Part shown: in pieces, positions 1 to 8,022 of the stretch | Layout of the letters: every line of letters starts with the position of its first letter | Position numbering within the stretch: position 1 is the stretch's first letter | From: Bacteroidota bacterium | Lineage (GTDB): Bacteria > Bacteroidota > Bacteroidia > AKYH767-A > 2013-40CM-41-45 | Length of the DNA: 64,000 bases | NCBI GenBank assembly: GCA_004295015.1 | Contig: SHNE01000034.1 | Coordinates: 1-64,000 of the forward strand | Direction: 5' to 3' | Translations under genes and position numbers: made by a program | Notes under the pieces: generated by a model | What the model was told of the DNA's origin: nothing | Database searches by the model: none | The model's input: only the letters and a program-made list of their open reading frames with translations

Positions 1-132
1 CGTGAAAAAAAGTAATGAAAAAAAACTCCGACTGACATTTTGCTGCTCTTTTTTTTCGATTAAAGACCGGAGTTTCTTCCTTAACAATAGCCTTTTTAAC
101 CGAAATTGGAAGCTTTCAACTCCCTATTCGTC

Positions 133-1251
133 TCAATATTTCTGTCCCTTAAAAAAGATGCTTACTGTATTATTGCCGGTTTCGAATTTTAAAACAGAAC
201 CGGTTAAATTATAGCCGGTAATAATCTCATAAGAAACTGTACTGATATTTCCTTTGTCAAAATATTTTAAACGACCACTCTCATCAATCCAGGCTATGCC
301 TTCTGTGCCCAACTGAAAATCTCTTGGTGTGTAATTTTCCAGCGTATACTCCTTTCCTTTATACCAAACATTGAACATTCTATTGTAAGCATAGGCAATG
401 ATCTCACCCTTTACAAAGAAAAAGTCCGGTCTTGCCGATAAAATTTTTCTGGTTGATCCATTTTCAAAGATTCTAAAATCGCCCTGCTGATCAACATAAG
501 CCATAATACCGTATCCTACTTTGAATGAATCCGGTGCAAATGTTTCTACAATGGCTGTGTCTCCCTTGTAAAACAAATGGAAATAATGATCAAAGTCATC
601 CACGTAGGCAACGATATCTCTTCCTGCTTCCACGGCAAGTGGAGGGATGTTGTCTAGAGTATGTGTTACTCCACGATAAAAAATATTGAAGAAACCACTC
701 TGATTTACCCAGGCGAGAGTATTAGATCCTGTTCGCACACTCCTTGGCCTGTCGAGCAGAGAATTTTCGAGCAATGCCTCTCTTCCATTATAATAAACAG
801 AAAAAGTGTATTTGGAATCATCGAAATAAGAAAGGATGCTGTCATTTAATGTAACCATACTGTTGTAATAACTCAACAGTTTTTTTTCTCCATTGTCAAA
901 GACATACAACACGGCACCAACGCGATATGCTACGAGGTAATCTGAAACCTCATAGGAAAAGTCAGCTGCGTTTAACTGGTATGTCGACTTTCCTTTGTAA
1001 TAGATTTTAAAATCATTTCGGTTATCTACATAGGCTATAACGCTTCGCCCAAACTTGTAGTTTTTCACGGGCATGTATTCCAATTGCTTAAACATCCCAT
1101 TGTCAAATGCCTGGAGATATCCACGGTAATCGGAATAGGCAGAAATGTTTTGTGCTGAAGTGATGTGAGGTATTGCTAATGCGCAAAACACTAAAGTCAT
1201 CACTGACTTGAAAAGGAAAGTAAAAAATAATCCGTACCTTTTTTTCTTCAT
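133..1251 (-). CDS. Secreted repeat protein, possibly beta-propeller-like
   Basis: The product is 372 residues long. It starts with a basic, hydrophobic segment ending near SAQ at about residue 34, which reads as a signal peptide. The rest is built from repeats of about 40-50 residues, each with a core such as AYVD..GDF.I...G (examples: AYVDNRNDFKIYYKGK, AYVDQQGDFRIFENG, AWIDESGRLKYFDKG). This spacing and the alternating aromatic and Gly pattern suggest a beta-propeller or stacked beta-sheet repeat, which is inference. The start codon overlaps the gldA stop as ATGA, so the two genes are probably translationally coupled. No catalytic motif is visible and I do not recognise a named family. Confidence 0.8.
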   Translation of the reverse strand: MKKKRYGLFFTFLFKSVMTLVFCALAIPHITSAQNISAYSDYRGYLQAFDNGMFKQLEYMPVKNYKFGRSVIAYVDNRNDFKIYYKGKSTYQLNAADFSYEVSDYLVAYRVGAVLYVFDNGEKKLLSYYNSMVTLNDSILSYFDDSKYTFSVYYNGREALLENSLLDRPRSVRTGSNTLAWVNQSGFFNIFYRGVTHTLDNIPPLAVEAGRDIVAYVDDFDHYFHLFYKGDTAIVETFAPDSFKVGYGIMAYVDQQGDFRIFENGSTRKILSARPDFFFVKGEIIAYAYNRMFNVWYKGKEYTLENYTPRDFQLGTEGIAWIDESGRLKYFDKGNISTVSYEIITGYNLTGSVLKFETGNNTVSIFFKGQKY

Positions 1252-2174
1252 TTCTTGGAATCGTTTTCCAGTGTTAGTTTCTGGAAAATATCTTCCAGTT
1301 TCTGTTCCTGTTTTTGAAGAGAAAGTATTGCGAGATTGTTGTCAACCGCAAATTTAAATAGTGCGCCTCTGGCATCTGCACCCGGTTGAGTTTTTATCTT
1401 CCAGTTATTTCCCTGAATATTTTCAACTCCTGATACGCCATTGATTTGAAGCAAGGAATTTTTATTCACAGTTTGTTCAAATTCAACAAGAATAAGCTCA
1501 CCGGAATTACTCGCCTTAGTCAAACTTGCACTCGAGCCATCAGCGATTATCTTGCCACGATTAATAATAATAACCCTGTCGCAAATGGCTTCAACTTCCT
1601 GCATAATATGGGTTGAAAGAATCACCGTCTTCTCCTTGCCGAGGGCACGGATCAGCTGACGTATATCTGCAAGCTGATTCGGATCGAGCCCGGTTGTGGG
1701 TTCATCCAATATAAGAACTTTAGGATCGTGAATGAGTGCCTGTGCCAGACCAACTCTTTGTCTATAACCTTTTGACAGAGCTCCGATTTTTTTATGCTGT
1801 TCGAGGCCCAAACCTGTGATCTCTATCATCTCAGCAACTCTTTTACTCCTGGAACCGCTTAACTGATGCAGCCCAACTACAAACTCCAGGTATTCTTTGA
1901 TATACATATCGGTATACAAAGGATTGTTTTCCGGAAGGTATCCCACATTCTTCCTTACTTCCAATGAATCTTCAATGACGTCCTGTCCACAAAATTCTAC
2001 AATTCCTGAATTTTGAGGAATGAAACAGGTGATTATTTTCATCATGGTTGATTTTCCTGCTCCATTAGGTCCAAGAAAACCGACAACACTTCCCGATTCT
2101 ACCTTAAATGACACATCGTCCAATGCCTTTTGACTGCCATAAAGTTTAGTAATGTTTTTAACGGTGACTGACAT
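1248..2174 (-). CDS. gldA: GldA-type ABC transporter ATP-binding protein
   Basis: This is a cytoplasmic ATPase subunit of an ABC transporter, about 308 residues from the preferred start MSVTVKNITKLYG. A start nine codons upstream is possible. The Walker A motif GPNGAGKST lies at residues 35-43, followed by the signature LSKGYRQRVGLAQ and Walker B VLILDEPTTGLDP. The C-terminal domain, about 90 residues, is typical of the GldA/CcmA-like class. In gliding Bacteroidota GldA works with GldF and GldG membrane subunits. Neither is in this window, so a role in gliding is only suggested by family resemblance. The stop overlaps the start of the following secreted repeat protein. Confidence 0.88.
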   Translation of the reverse strand: MSVTVKNITKLYGSQKALDDVSFKVESGSVVGFLGPNGAGKSTMMKIITCFIPQNSGIVEFCGQDVIEDSLEVRKNVGYLPENNPLYTDMYIKEYLEFVVGLHQLSGSRSKRVAEMIEITGLGLEQHKKIGALSKGYRQRVGLAQALIHDPKVLILDEPTTGLDPNQLADIRQLIRALGKEKTVILSTHIMQEVEAICDRVIIINRGKIIADGSSASLTKASNSGELILVEFEQTVNKNSLLQINGVSGVENIQGNNWKIKTQPGADARGALFKFAVDNNLAILSLQKQEQKLEDIFQKLTLENDSKK

Positions 2175-2331
2175 GTTCGGTGTTTTACTTATCGCATGCA
2201 AATTTAGTGCTTTTCCTTCAAAGACGACAGCTTTATCCTATTATGGAAGATCGGCACATTAATGCATGAGTTTTTTCTCAATTTCAATAAAGCTTTTGAA
2301 AGAGCCCGTACATTTTTTCTACTTTCGCTTC

Positions 2332-3252
2332 ATGGAGGGATTAGTAATCAAATCTACCGGTTCACAATATTTAGTCAGGTTCGACGATGGAAGTATTCTT
2401 CTTTGCCGGATCAGGGGAAATATGCGTATGAAAGATTTCGAAGCGACCAACCCTATTACTGTCGGCGACAGGGTGGAAGTTGACTGGAAGAAAGGCGATG
2501 ATGTTGGACAGATTAATAACATGCTCCCCAGAAAGAATTATATTATCAGGAAATCGGTTAAGCTTTCCAGACAAGTTCAGATTCTTGCGTCAAACATTGA
2601 TCGTGCTTTTGTTGTAGCTACTCCTGTTCTCCCTAAGACATCGCTTGGGTTTATTGACAGATTTCTTGCAACGGCAGAGGCTTATAACATTTCAGCCGGA
2701 ATTATATGGAACAAAGCGGATTTATACGATGATGAGGTTTGGAGTTTTGTAGACCAAACAAAGGAATTATATGAATCTATAGGTTATAAAGTCTTTTGCG
2801 TTTCAGCTGTTAATGGTTTTGGCTTTAAGTCTCTTCTTGATGAAATGAATGGGAAAGTAAATCTTTTTTCCGGTCATAGCGGAGTTGGGAAATCATCGTT
2901 AATAAATGCCTTAATACCTGGTATGAAGTTGAAGACAGCTGAGATTTCAGCTCAACATCAGAAAGGAAAACATACTACCACATTTGCAGAGATGCACATG
3001 ATTCCTGAAGGGGGATACATCATTGACACTCCCGGAATCCGTGAATTTGGGATGATTGATTTTGATACTTATGAAGTTTCACATTTTTTCCCTGAAATTT
3101 TTAAAGTATCTAAAAATTGCCAGTACGGGAATTGCATTCATCTTAATGAAAAAGATTGTGCTGTCAAAAGAGCAGTGGAAGAAGGCGTGATAGCAGAAAG
3201 CCGGTTTGATAGTTATCTCAGTATATTAACAAAGCAGGACGTGTTTAAATAA
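2332..3252 (+). CDS. rsgA: Ribosome small subunit-dependent GTPase A
   Basis: RsgA binds the 30S subunit late in its maturation and hydrolyses GTP, releasing assembly factors. The protein is about 306 residues if started at MEGLVIKSTG, the start that fits the OB-fold domain. Its G motifs are circularly permuted, as expected: NKAD (about residue 126) comes before the P-loop GHSGVGKSS (about 181) and DTPGIRE (about 232). The C-terminal zinc site has the form C.YGNC.H....C. Upstream in-frame codons exist to 2266 but add a hydrophobic stretch unlike the family. It lies 57 bases upstream of dtd on the same strand. Confidence 0.96.
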   Translation: MEGLVIKSTGSQYLVRFDDGSILLCRIRGNMRMKDFEATNPITVGDRVEVDWKKGDDVGQINNMLPRKNYIIRKSVKLSRQVQILASNIDRAFVVATPVLPKTSLGFIDRFLATAEAYNISAGIIWNKADLYDDEVWSFVDQTKELYESIGYKVFCVSAVNGFGFKSLLDEMNGKVNLFSGHSGVGKSSLINALIPGMKLKTAEISAQHQKGKHTTTFAEMHMIPEGGYIIDTPGIREFGMIDFDTYEVSHFFPEIFKVSKNCQYGNCIHLNEKDCAVKRAVEEGVIAESRFDSYLSILTKQDVFK

Positions 3253-3309
3253 GACCAGAATTATTAGTGTAAATTCAGCTGTGGTTTTGATTAATGAGTA
3301 TTGTTATAT

Positions 3310-3762
3310 ATGAGAGCAGTCATTCAACGTGTAAGCGAAGCCTCTGTCAGCATCAACGGAAAAATAAAATCACAGATTGGGCCCGGTTTGTTGATTTTAC
3401 TCGGTATAGAAGAAGCCGATTCATCAGAAGATGCAGAATGGTTGGCAGGCAAAATATGTCGCCTTCGTATCATGCCTGATTCGGATGATGTTATGAATTT
3501 ATCTGTCGATGAAACTAAAGGGGATATCATCGTTGTAAGCCAGTTTACGTTGCATGCAAAGACGAAGAAAGGAAACCGGCCTTCATATATACATGCTGCA
3601 GCTCCGGAAATTGCTATTCCTCTTTATAATTCCTTTGTTACAAATCTTGAAACAATCTTGAATAAAAAAGTTGGAACCGGAGAGTTTGGTGCCGACATGA
3701 AAGTAGCCCTGATAAATGACGGACCGGTTACAATACTAATTGACACTAAAAATAAAGAATGA
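3310..3762 (+). CDS. dtd: D-aminoacyl-tRNA deacylase
   Basis: Dtd removes D-amino acids wrongly attached to tRNA, a cytoplasmic proofreading step. The protein has about 150 residues from the start MRAVIQRVSEASV, the usual length. Both family signatures are present: SQFTLHA, carrying the catalytic Thr region, and NDGPVTILID near the C-terminus. An ATG three codons upstream is in frame but less like the family. The last codons overlap the ATG of the following MazG-like gene (ATGATG at the junction), which points to coupled translation of the two quality-control enzymes. Confidence 0.96.
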   Translation: MRAVIQRVSEASVSINGKIKSQIGPGLLILLGIEEADSSEDAEWLAGKICRLRIMPDSDDVMNLSVDETKGDIIVVSQFTLHAKTKKGNRPSYIHAAAPEIAIPLYNSFVTNLETILNKKVGTGEFGADMKVALINDGPVTILIDTKNKE

Positions 3763-4115
3763 TGTCTTCCCCAATTCTCAATAACCTAAGCATTAAACAA
3801 GCTCAGGAGTTGGTTGATTCCTGGATTAACAAGTATGGTGTCAGGTATTTTAATGAACTCACGAATATGGCACTTCTGACAGAGGAAGTTGGTGAAGTTG
3901 CCAGAATTATCGCCAGAACATACGGCGAGCAGAGTTCAAAAGAAAGTGACTTGAAAAAAAACCTGGCTGATGAGATGGCGGATGTATTGTTTGTGCTGAT
4001 ATGCCTTGCCAACCAAACAGGAATCGATCTCAATGATGCTTTTCAGAAAAATATGGAAAAGAAAATATCCCGTGACCATTCCAGACACCGGGATAATCCG
4101 AAGTTGAAGGATTGA
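3759..4115 (+). CDS. MazG-like nucleotide pyrophosphohydrolase
   Basis: This is a 118-residue all-helical protein of the MazG/all-alpha NTP pyrophosphatase superfamily, which hydrolyses nucleoside triphosphates to monophosphates plus pyrophosphate. The metal-binding signatures are visible: LLTEEVGEVARII around residue 38 and LADEMADVLFVLI around residue 73, giving the paired ExxE and ExxD ligands. It is a single-domain short form, so its substrate (canonical or damaged dNTP) cannot be told from sequence. Its start overlaps the end of dtd. The second of two adjacent ATG codons (3762) is an equally good start. Confidence 0.87.
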   Translation: MMSSPILNNLSIKQAQELVDSWINKYGVRYFNELTNMALLTEEVGEVARIIARTYGEQSSKESDLKKNLADEMADVLFVLICLANQTGIDLNDAFQKNMEKKISRDHSRHRDNPKLKD

Positions 4116-4122
4116 AAATTAA

Positions 4123-4845
4123 TTATTTCTTTTTACGGGTTTTCTTTTTTTCCGGATCTTCATGAAAGAAATACCTGAGGTCAAGGGTAAGGTAATTACC
4201 GAGTAATTCAATTGACGCACCGGCGTCCGGATCAGTTGCATAATATTGTGTACGACTCAGGTAAATAAAGTTAAACGGACGATGATAGGAAGCGCCAATG
4301 TATATATAGCCGCTCTTTTCGGTCCGCCATTCCCATCCTAAATTAGCGATAACGGCGCCTTGCATTACCCTGTTTCGTAAACTTACCTGATTGAAAACGG
4401 TATCATAGATTTGGACGGCACTTGCGAACATATCTAAACTGCCTCCCATAGAAGCATTCATATAAAGCTTATCACTGAGTTGGATGAACACAAGTAAGGA
4501 GAGCGGTATTTCATAACCAATGATGCGAAATGAAGCATTGTGTTCAAAGTCCTTGTCCTGAATTTGCAAGTCATACTTTCTCTTCACATAATTTATTCCG
4601 CTTTCAATACTGAGCAAGTCTGAAATTCCTCTGCGTATAACCATTCCTCCCGCAAAACCTGATTTGAGCCCAACTGTGAATTTCACGTCCAGATCGAGGC
4701 TGCTGGTTGCACCTGTTCCCAAAAAATCTAAAGGGAAAATTGGTTTGAGTTGTAAGCCCACGGTTGTAACATTTCTTTGAGCATGCGTAGCTAAAGAAAC
4801 ACACAGTAAGGCTGACAGTAAAAAGATTTTTTTGAAATTTATCAT
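4123..4845 (-). CDS. Probable outer-membrane beta-barrel protein
   Basis: The product has 240 residues, with a clear signal peptide (MINFKKIFLLSALLCVSLATHAQ) followed by alternating hydrophobic/polar strands typical of the small PorT-like or OmpW-like barrels of Bacteroidota. Aromatic-rich strands such as GYIYIGASYHRPFNFIYL fit membrane-spanning strands. The expected terminal aromatic residue is followed by a short basic tail (EDPEKKKTRKKK), which is unusual for a barrel and may lie in the periplasm. Function is unknown. It converges with the MazG-like gene, leaving only seven bases between them. Confidence 0.8.
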   Translation of the reverse strand: MINFKKIFLLSALLCVSLATHAQRNVTTVGLQLKPIFPLDFLGTGATSSLDLDVKFTVGLKSGFAGGMVIRRGISDLLSIESGINYVKRKYDLQIQDKDFEHNASFRIIGYEIPLSLLVFIQLSDKLYMNASMGGSLDMFASAVQIYDTVFNQVSLRNRVMQGAVIANLGWEWRTEKSGYIYIGASYHRPFNFIYLSRTQYYATDPDAGASIELLGNYLTLDLRYFFHEDPEKKKTRKKK

Positions 4846-4867
4846 AGCATCTTAATCATAGCTGCTA

Positions 4868-5614
4868 TCAATTTTGAGATTTTAACTTACCCAAAAAGCT
4901 CATCAATGCAATCCAATATTCCTGGTTTTCCGGGGCAGAGGACCAGAGAACCTTAGAACCATGATCCCCTTCTTTTTTAGGAATGTATTGGATCTTGATT
5001 CTTGAATTGACGTCTTGCAGGAGTTCTGTTACCTTATCAGCTTCTGCCCGGGATGATGTTGCAAAGACCGGTTTATCCAGTGTCTTTATAGAGTTTTTAA
5101 TAAAATTTGTGTCTGTGAAATATTCACCAGGGCTGAACACGGCGACAGCACTTATTCGAGGATTGGATGCTGCTATTTTCAAAGCGAGTGAAGCCGAATA
5201 TGAGCTCCCGATAAGAATAATTTTTTGCTTGTATTGTGTCTGCAGGTAATCGATTGCTGCTAGAATGTCTTGTTCAGCGTCTTCGTATTTTGGATTCAGT
5301 TTCTTTTCCACCGCATCTGATGCCGTTTCGTTTTTTACACCATTCACTTCTTTTCCTACTCTTTGATCAATTGCCAGACAATTGAATCCGAATTTGTTTA
5401 AACGTAATGCAGTCTCAGTATATTCTCCCCGACTGGCTCCATTTTGATGACAAAGCAATATCACAGGTAATTTAGAGCTTATCGGGTACCAATCGGCAGT
5501 TACCATAAGATCGTCTTTGGATGGAAAAAGTACTTTAAGTTGCGCCTTAGTTGAAGTACAGGCAATCATTGCAAGAAAAAAAGCGAGATAAAAGGAATAG
5601 CGGATTGATTTCAT
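4868..5614 (-). CDS. Alpha/beta hydrolase, probable lipoprotein
   Basis: This is a serine hydrolase of the dienelactone-hydrolase/prolyl-oligopeptidase-like alpha/beta fold, about 248 residues from the start MKSIRYSF. An ATG at 5620 is just as possible, and 5677 is less likely. The N-terminus ends in AMIACTS, which could be a lipobox, so the enzyme may be anchored in the periplasm or outer membrane. The nucleophile elbow is GSSYSA, preceded by an IDQRVGKEVNG segment. An Asp/Glu near VFATSSRAEADK and the His of EGDHGSK are the likely remaining triad members. The substrate is unknown. Confidence 0.83.
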   Translation of the reverse strand: MKSIRYSFYLAFFLAMIACTSTKAQLKVLFPSKDDLMVTADWYPISSKLPVILLCHQNGASRGEYTETALRLNKFGFNCLAIDQRVGKEVNGVKNETASDAVEKKLNPKYEDAEQDILAAIDYLQTQYKQKIILIGSSYSASLALKIAASNPRISAVAVFSPGEYFTDTNFIKNSIKTLDKPVFATSSRAEADKVTELLQDVNSRIKIQYIPKKEGDHGSKVLWSSAPENQEYWIALMSFLGKLKSQN

Positions 5615-5877
5615 TTTCATCTTATGTATGTGGGGAAAGATACTAATTATACCCAAAGGTATAGCTTTCAATGACAAGATCTTGTGAGTTGTTGTATGGA
5701 CTTTTAATTTTTATTTCCCTGCTGATTATGGAATTGATGCCATTGTTGCATCTCAGGCTAACCTGGCTTAATAAGGTTAAAAAAGCCTACAATAAGTTTG
5801 GGTCATGTTGCGTTTTCACTAACAAATCATTGTTTAAAAGTAGCTGCGTCCTTACTCTGTTCAACTCTGCGACCCGG

Positions 5878-5885
5878 TAACTTTG
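5878..5885 (+). promoter_or_regulatory. Candidate -7 promoter element for exbB operon
   Basis: TAACTTTG matches the Bacteroidota -7 consensus TAnnTTTG and lies 26 bases before the exbB-like ATG. The -33 region holds only TCTG with an 18-base spacer, so the match is partial. Confidence 0.35.
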
Positions 5886-5910
5886 CATGTTACCTAAAGA
5901 ATTCTAATTC

Positions 5911-6630
5911 ATGATAAAAGCATTCATTTTACAAATTTCTCAACCGGGCGCAAGTGCAGCTGATACCATCCTCAATGCTGCCAATTCTCTGACTCAACCT
6001 GCTGAGCAAAGCATTTCATTATGGGATATGGCCGAAAAAGGCGGACCAATCCTCATTCCGATCGCTATTCTTTCCATAATGGCACTCTATATATTTTTCG
6101 AGAGGCTGTTTACCATCCGCCGTTTCTCAAAAATTGATATGAACTTCATGCATCAAATTCGCGATCATGTGCATAGCGGAAATGTTGATGCTGCCAAATC
6201 ACTTTGTAAGAACACCAATAGTCCCGTTGCCCGGATGATCGAAAAGGGTATTATGAGACTTGGAAAACCGGTGAAGGACATTGAAGGGGCCATTGAGAAT
6301 GTAGGCAAACTGGAGATTTATAAGATGGAAAAGAATATAAATATTCTTGGTGTCATCGCAGCTATCGCACCGATGTTCGGATTCCTTGGAACGATCTTCG
6401 GGGTAATTAAAATTTTCTATATGATCGCCTTGCAGAATAGCCTGGAGATTAACACGATTTCCGGAGGTCTCTATGTAAAAATGATTTCCAGTGCTGCCGG
6501 TCTCCTCGTTGGAATGGTTGCGTATGCTTGTTACCACTATCTGGTACATATGATTGACCGGATTATCCATAAGATGGAAATTAATGCAGTCGAATTCATC
6601 GATGTATTGGAAGAGCCTGTGAAGAATTAA
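5911..6630 (+). CDS. exbB: ExbB/TolQ/MotA-family proton channel protein
   Basis: This is the inner-membrane proton-channel subunit of a TonB-ExbB-ExbD energy transducer, 239 residues. It has an N-terminal periplasmic or signal-like stretch, a membrane helix around residues 45-65 (ILIPIAILSIMALYIFFERLF), then the cytoplasmic domain. Two further helices are GVIAAIAPMFGFLGTIFGVI and the segment after ISSAAGLLVGMVAYACYHYL. The TIFGVI helix is typical of the MotA/TolQ/ExbB domain. It heads an operon with an ExbD-like and a TonB-like gene. Such systems power outer-membrane receptors; one TonB-dependent receptor lies elsewhere in this window. Confidence 0.93.
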   Translation: MIKAFILQISQPGASAADTILNAANSLTQPAEQSISLWDMAEKGGPILIPIAILSIMALYIFFERLFTIRRFSKIDMNFMHQIRDHVHSGNVDAAKSLCKNTNSPVARMIEKGIMRLGKPVKDIEGAIENVGKLEIYKMEKNINILGVIAAIAPMFGFLGTIFGVIKIFYMIALQNSLEINTISGGLYVKMISSAAGLLVGMVAYACYHYLVHMIDRIIHKMEINAVEFIDVLEEPVKN

Positions 6631-6672
6631 ATTATTCAGGCTAATTCCACATCATAATTCAAAGAGAAACAA

Positions 6673-7074
6673 ATGAATCTTAAAAGACGAACAAGAGTAG
6701 TTGGAGAAGTATTTACAGGCTCATTGAATGACATCATGTTTTTTCTGCTGTTATTCTTCCTGATTACTTCGACATTGGCCACTCCAAATGTATTGAAACT
6801 TCTCCTGCCAAGCGCGACCAGCGGAACACAGTCGGTTAAGCATCCTATTACTATTTCGGTAGATGCGGATCTGCAATATGCCATTAATAGCACTCCTGTT
6901 ACAAGTGATATGCTGGAAGCTGCTCTCCGTGCTGAGATTCAAGGCCAGGTAGATCCGGCTGTATTATTGAAGGTGGACAAGACTATCCAGGTCCAAAATC
7001 TTGTTGACTTACTGGATATCGGCAACAGGTTAAAGATAAAGATGGTGCTAGCCACGCAGACTTCCAAACAATAA
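6673..7074 (+). CDS. exbD: ExbD/TolR-family biopolymer transport protein
   Basis: This is a 133-residue single-pass inner-membrane protein. The transmembrane helix near residues 17-37 begins with the motif LNDIMFFLLLFFLIT, whose Asp is the proton-carrying residue of the ExbD/TolR family. The C-terminal periplasmic domain ends with LLDIGNRLKIKMVLAT, as usual in the family. It sits 42 bases after exbB and 27 before the TonB-like gene, so it is almost certainly cotranscribed. Together the three would transduce proton motive force to outer-membrane transporters. Confidence 0.93.
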   Translation: MNLKRRTRVVGEVFTGSLNDIMFFLLLFFLITSTLATPNVLKLLLPSATSGTQSVKHPITISVDADLQYAINSTPVTSDMLEAALRAEIQGQVDPAVLLKVDKTIQVQNLVDLLDIGNRLKIKMVLATQTSKQ

Positions 7075-7101
7075 ATATCAGTAAAGAGATTATTACGAAT
7101 C

Positions 7102-7941
7102 ATGGACGATACTATTAGGTCCCGCTCAATAATTTTATCCGTTGTAGTGCACGCTGTGATATTTCTGGTGCTGCTCTTCACTGTGATGAAAACTTCCATT
7201 CCTCCATTTCCCGAGGCAGGTGGTAGTGGCGGAGTAATTGTAAATATCGGATACCTCGACGAGGCGGGTGGATTGATCCAGCCTGTTTCAGAGAATATTA
7301 CTGTTGATCCATCAGTGAATAAAGTGAAGCAACAATCTCAACCTGAAGAAAATTATGCGACTCAGGATATGGAGGAGTCGCCTATAGTGAAGGAGAATAA
7401 GGATATAAAGAAAGATGTTAAAAAGGTAACGACAACTCCTGTTAGCACTAAGGTTGAGAAGACCAATGTTGAACCCGTGAAGACGGTTAACACCAAAGCA
7501 TTGTATCAAGGGAAAAACAATAACAGCAAATCGCAGGGAACGGGAGAAGGAGCAGGAGACCAAGGTGATCCTAAGGGTGATCCTAATTCAAATTACTATG
7601 GTAAAAGTGGAAATGGTACAGGCCTAGGACAGGGAGATGGAGAAGGTACAGGTTCCGGCTCGGGAAAAGGTGTTTCCTTTTCTCTTTCAGGGAGAAAAAT
7701 GGTTCGTACTCCACAGATCAATGACAGATCACAGGAGACAGGAAAGGTTGTTGTAGATATAACAGTAGATAAAGACGGTAACGTGGTTGCAGCTATTCCC
7801 GGAGGAAGAGGGTCGACAACCACTTCTGCATATCTCATGCGTCTCGCGAAAGATGCCGCAATGAAGGCGAAGTTTAACCCAAGTCCGGAAGGCGCGGATA
7901 TTCAAAAAGGTACAATTAGCTTCGTCTTTTTGGTTCAGTAG
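7102..7941 (+). CDS. TonB-like energy transducer
   Basis: The 279-residue protein has one N-terminal membrane helix (about residues 9-29), then a charged Lys/Glu/Pro-containing linker and a Gly-rich, low-complexity stretch (about residues 140-195). The C-terminal domain resembles the TonB C-terminus (VVVDITVDKDGNVVAAI...AAMKAKFNPSP...KGTISFVFLVQ). This architecture fits a TonB protein spanning the periplasm. The Gly-rich linker is longer than in enterobacterial TonB. The gene follows exbD in the same operon and precedes folC by 81 bases. Confidence 0.85.
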   Translation: MDDTIRSRSIILSVVVHAVIFLVLLFTVMKTSIPPFPEAGGSGGVIVNIGYLDEAGGLIQPVSENITVDPSVNKVKQQSQPEENYATQDMEESPIVKENKDIKKDVKKVTTTPVSTKVEKTNVEPVKTVNTKALYQGKNNNSKSQGTGEGAGDQGDPKGDPNSNYYGKSGNGTGLGQGDGEGTGSGSGKGVSFSLSGRKMVRTPQINDRSQETGKVVVDITVDKDGNVVAAIPGGRGSTTTSAYLMRLAKDAAMKAKFNPSPEGADIQKGTISFVFLVQ

Positions 7942-8022
7942 TTTAACGGCCTGGTTTATTTTTCATTCCATAATTTTCAAAAGCGCTTTTTCCCTGAATT
8001 AGTTTCCCTAATTTTATCCTGA

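Noticed and set aside
24-76. Inverted repeat aaactccg and cggagttt near the left edge
   Set aside because: The loop is 37 bases and the stem short, so it is not a convincing terminator.
2-214. A 70-codon plus-strand reading frame at the window start
   Set aside because: It overlaps the 3' end of the secreted repeat gene on the other strand and has no protein-like composition or family motif.
5671-5880. A 69-codon reading frame with hydrophobic residues upstream of exbB
   Set aside because: It lies in the region holding the exbB promoter; it has no start context and no resemblance to a known family.
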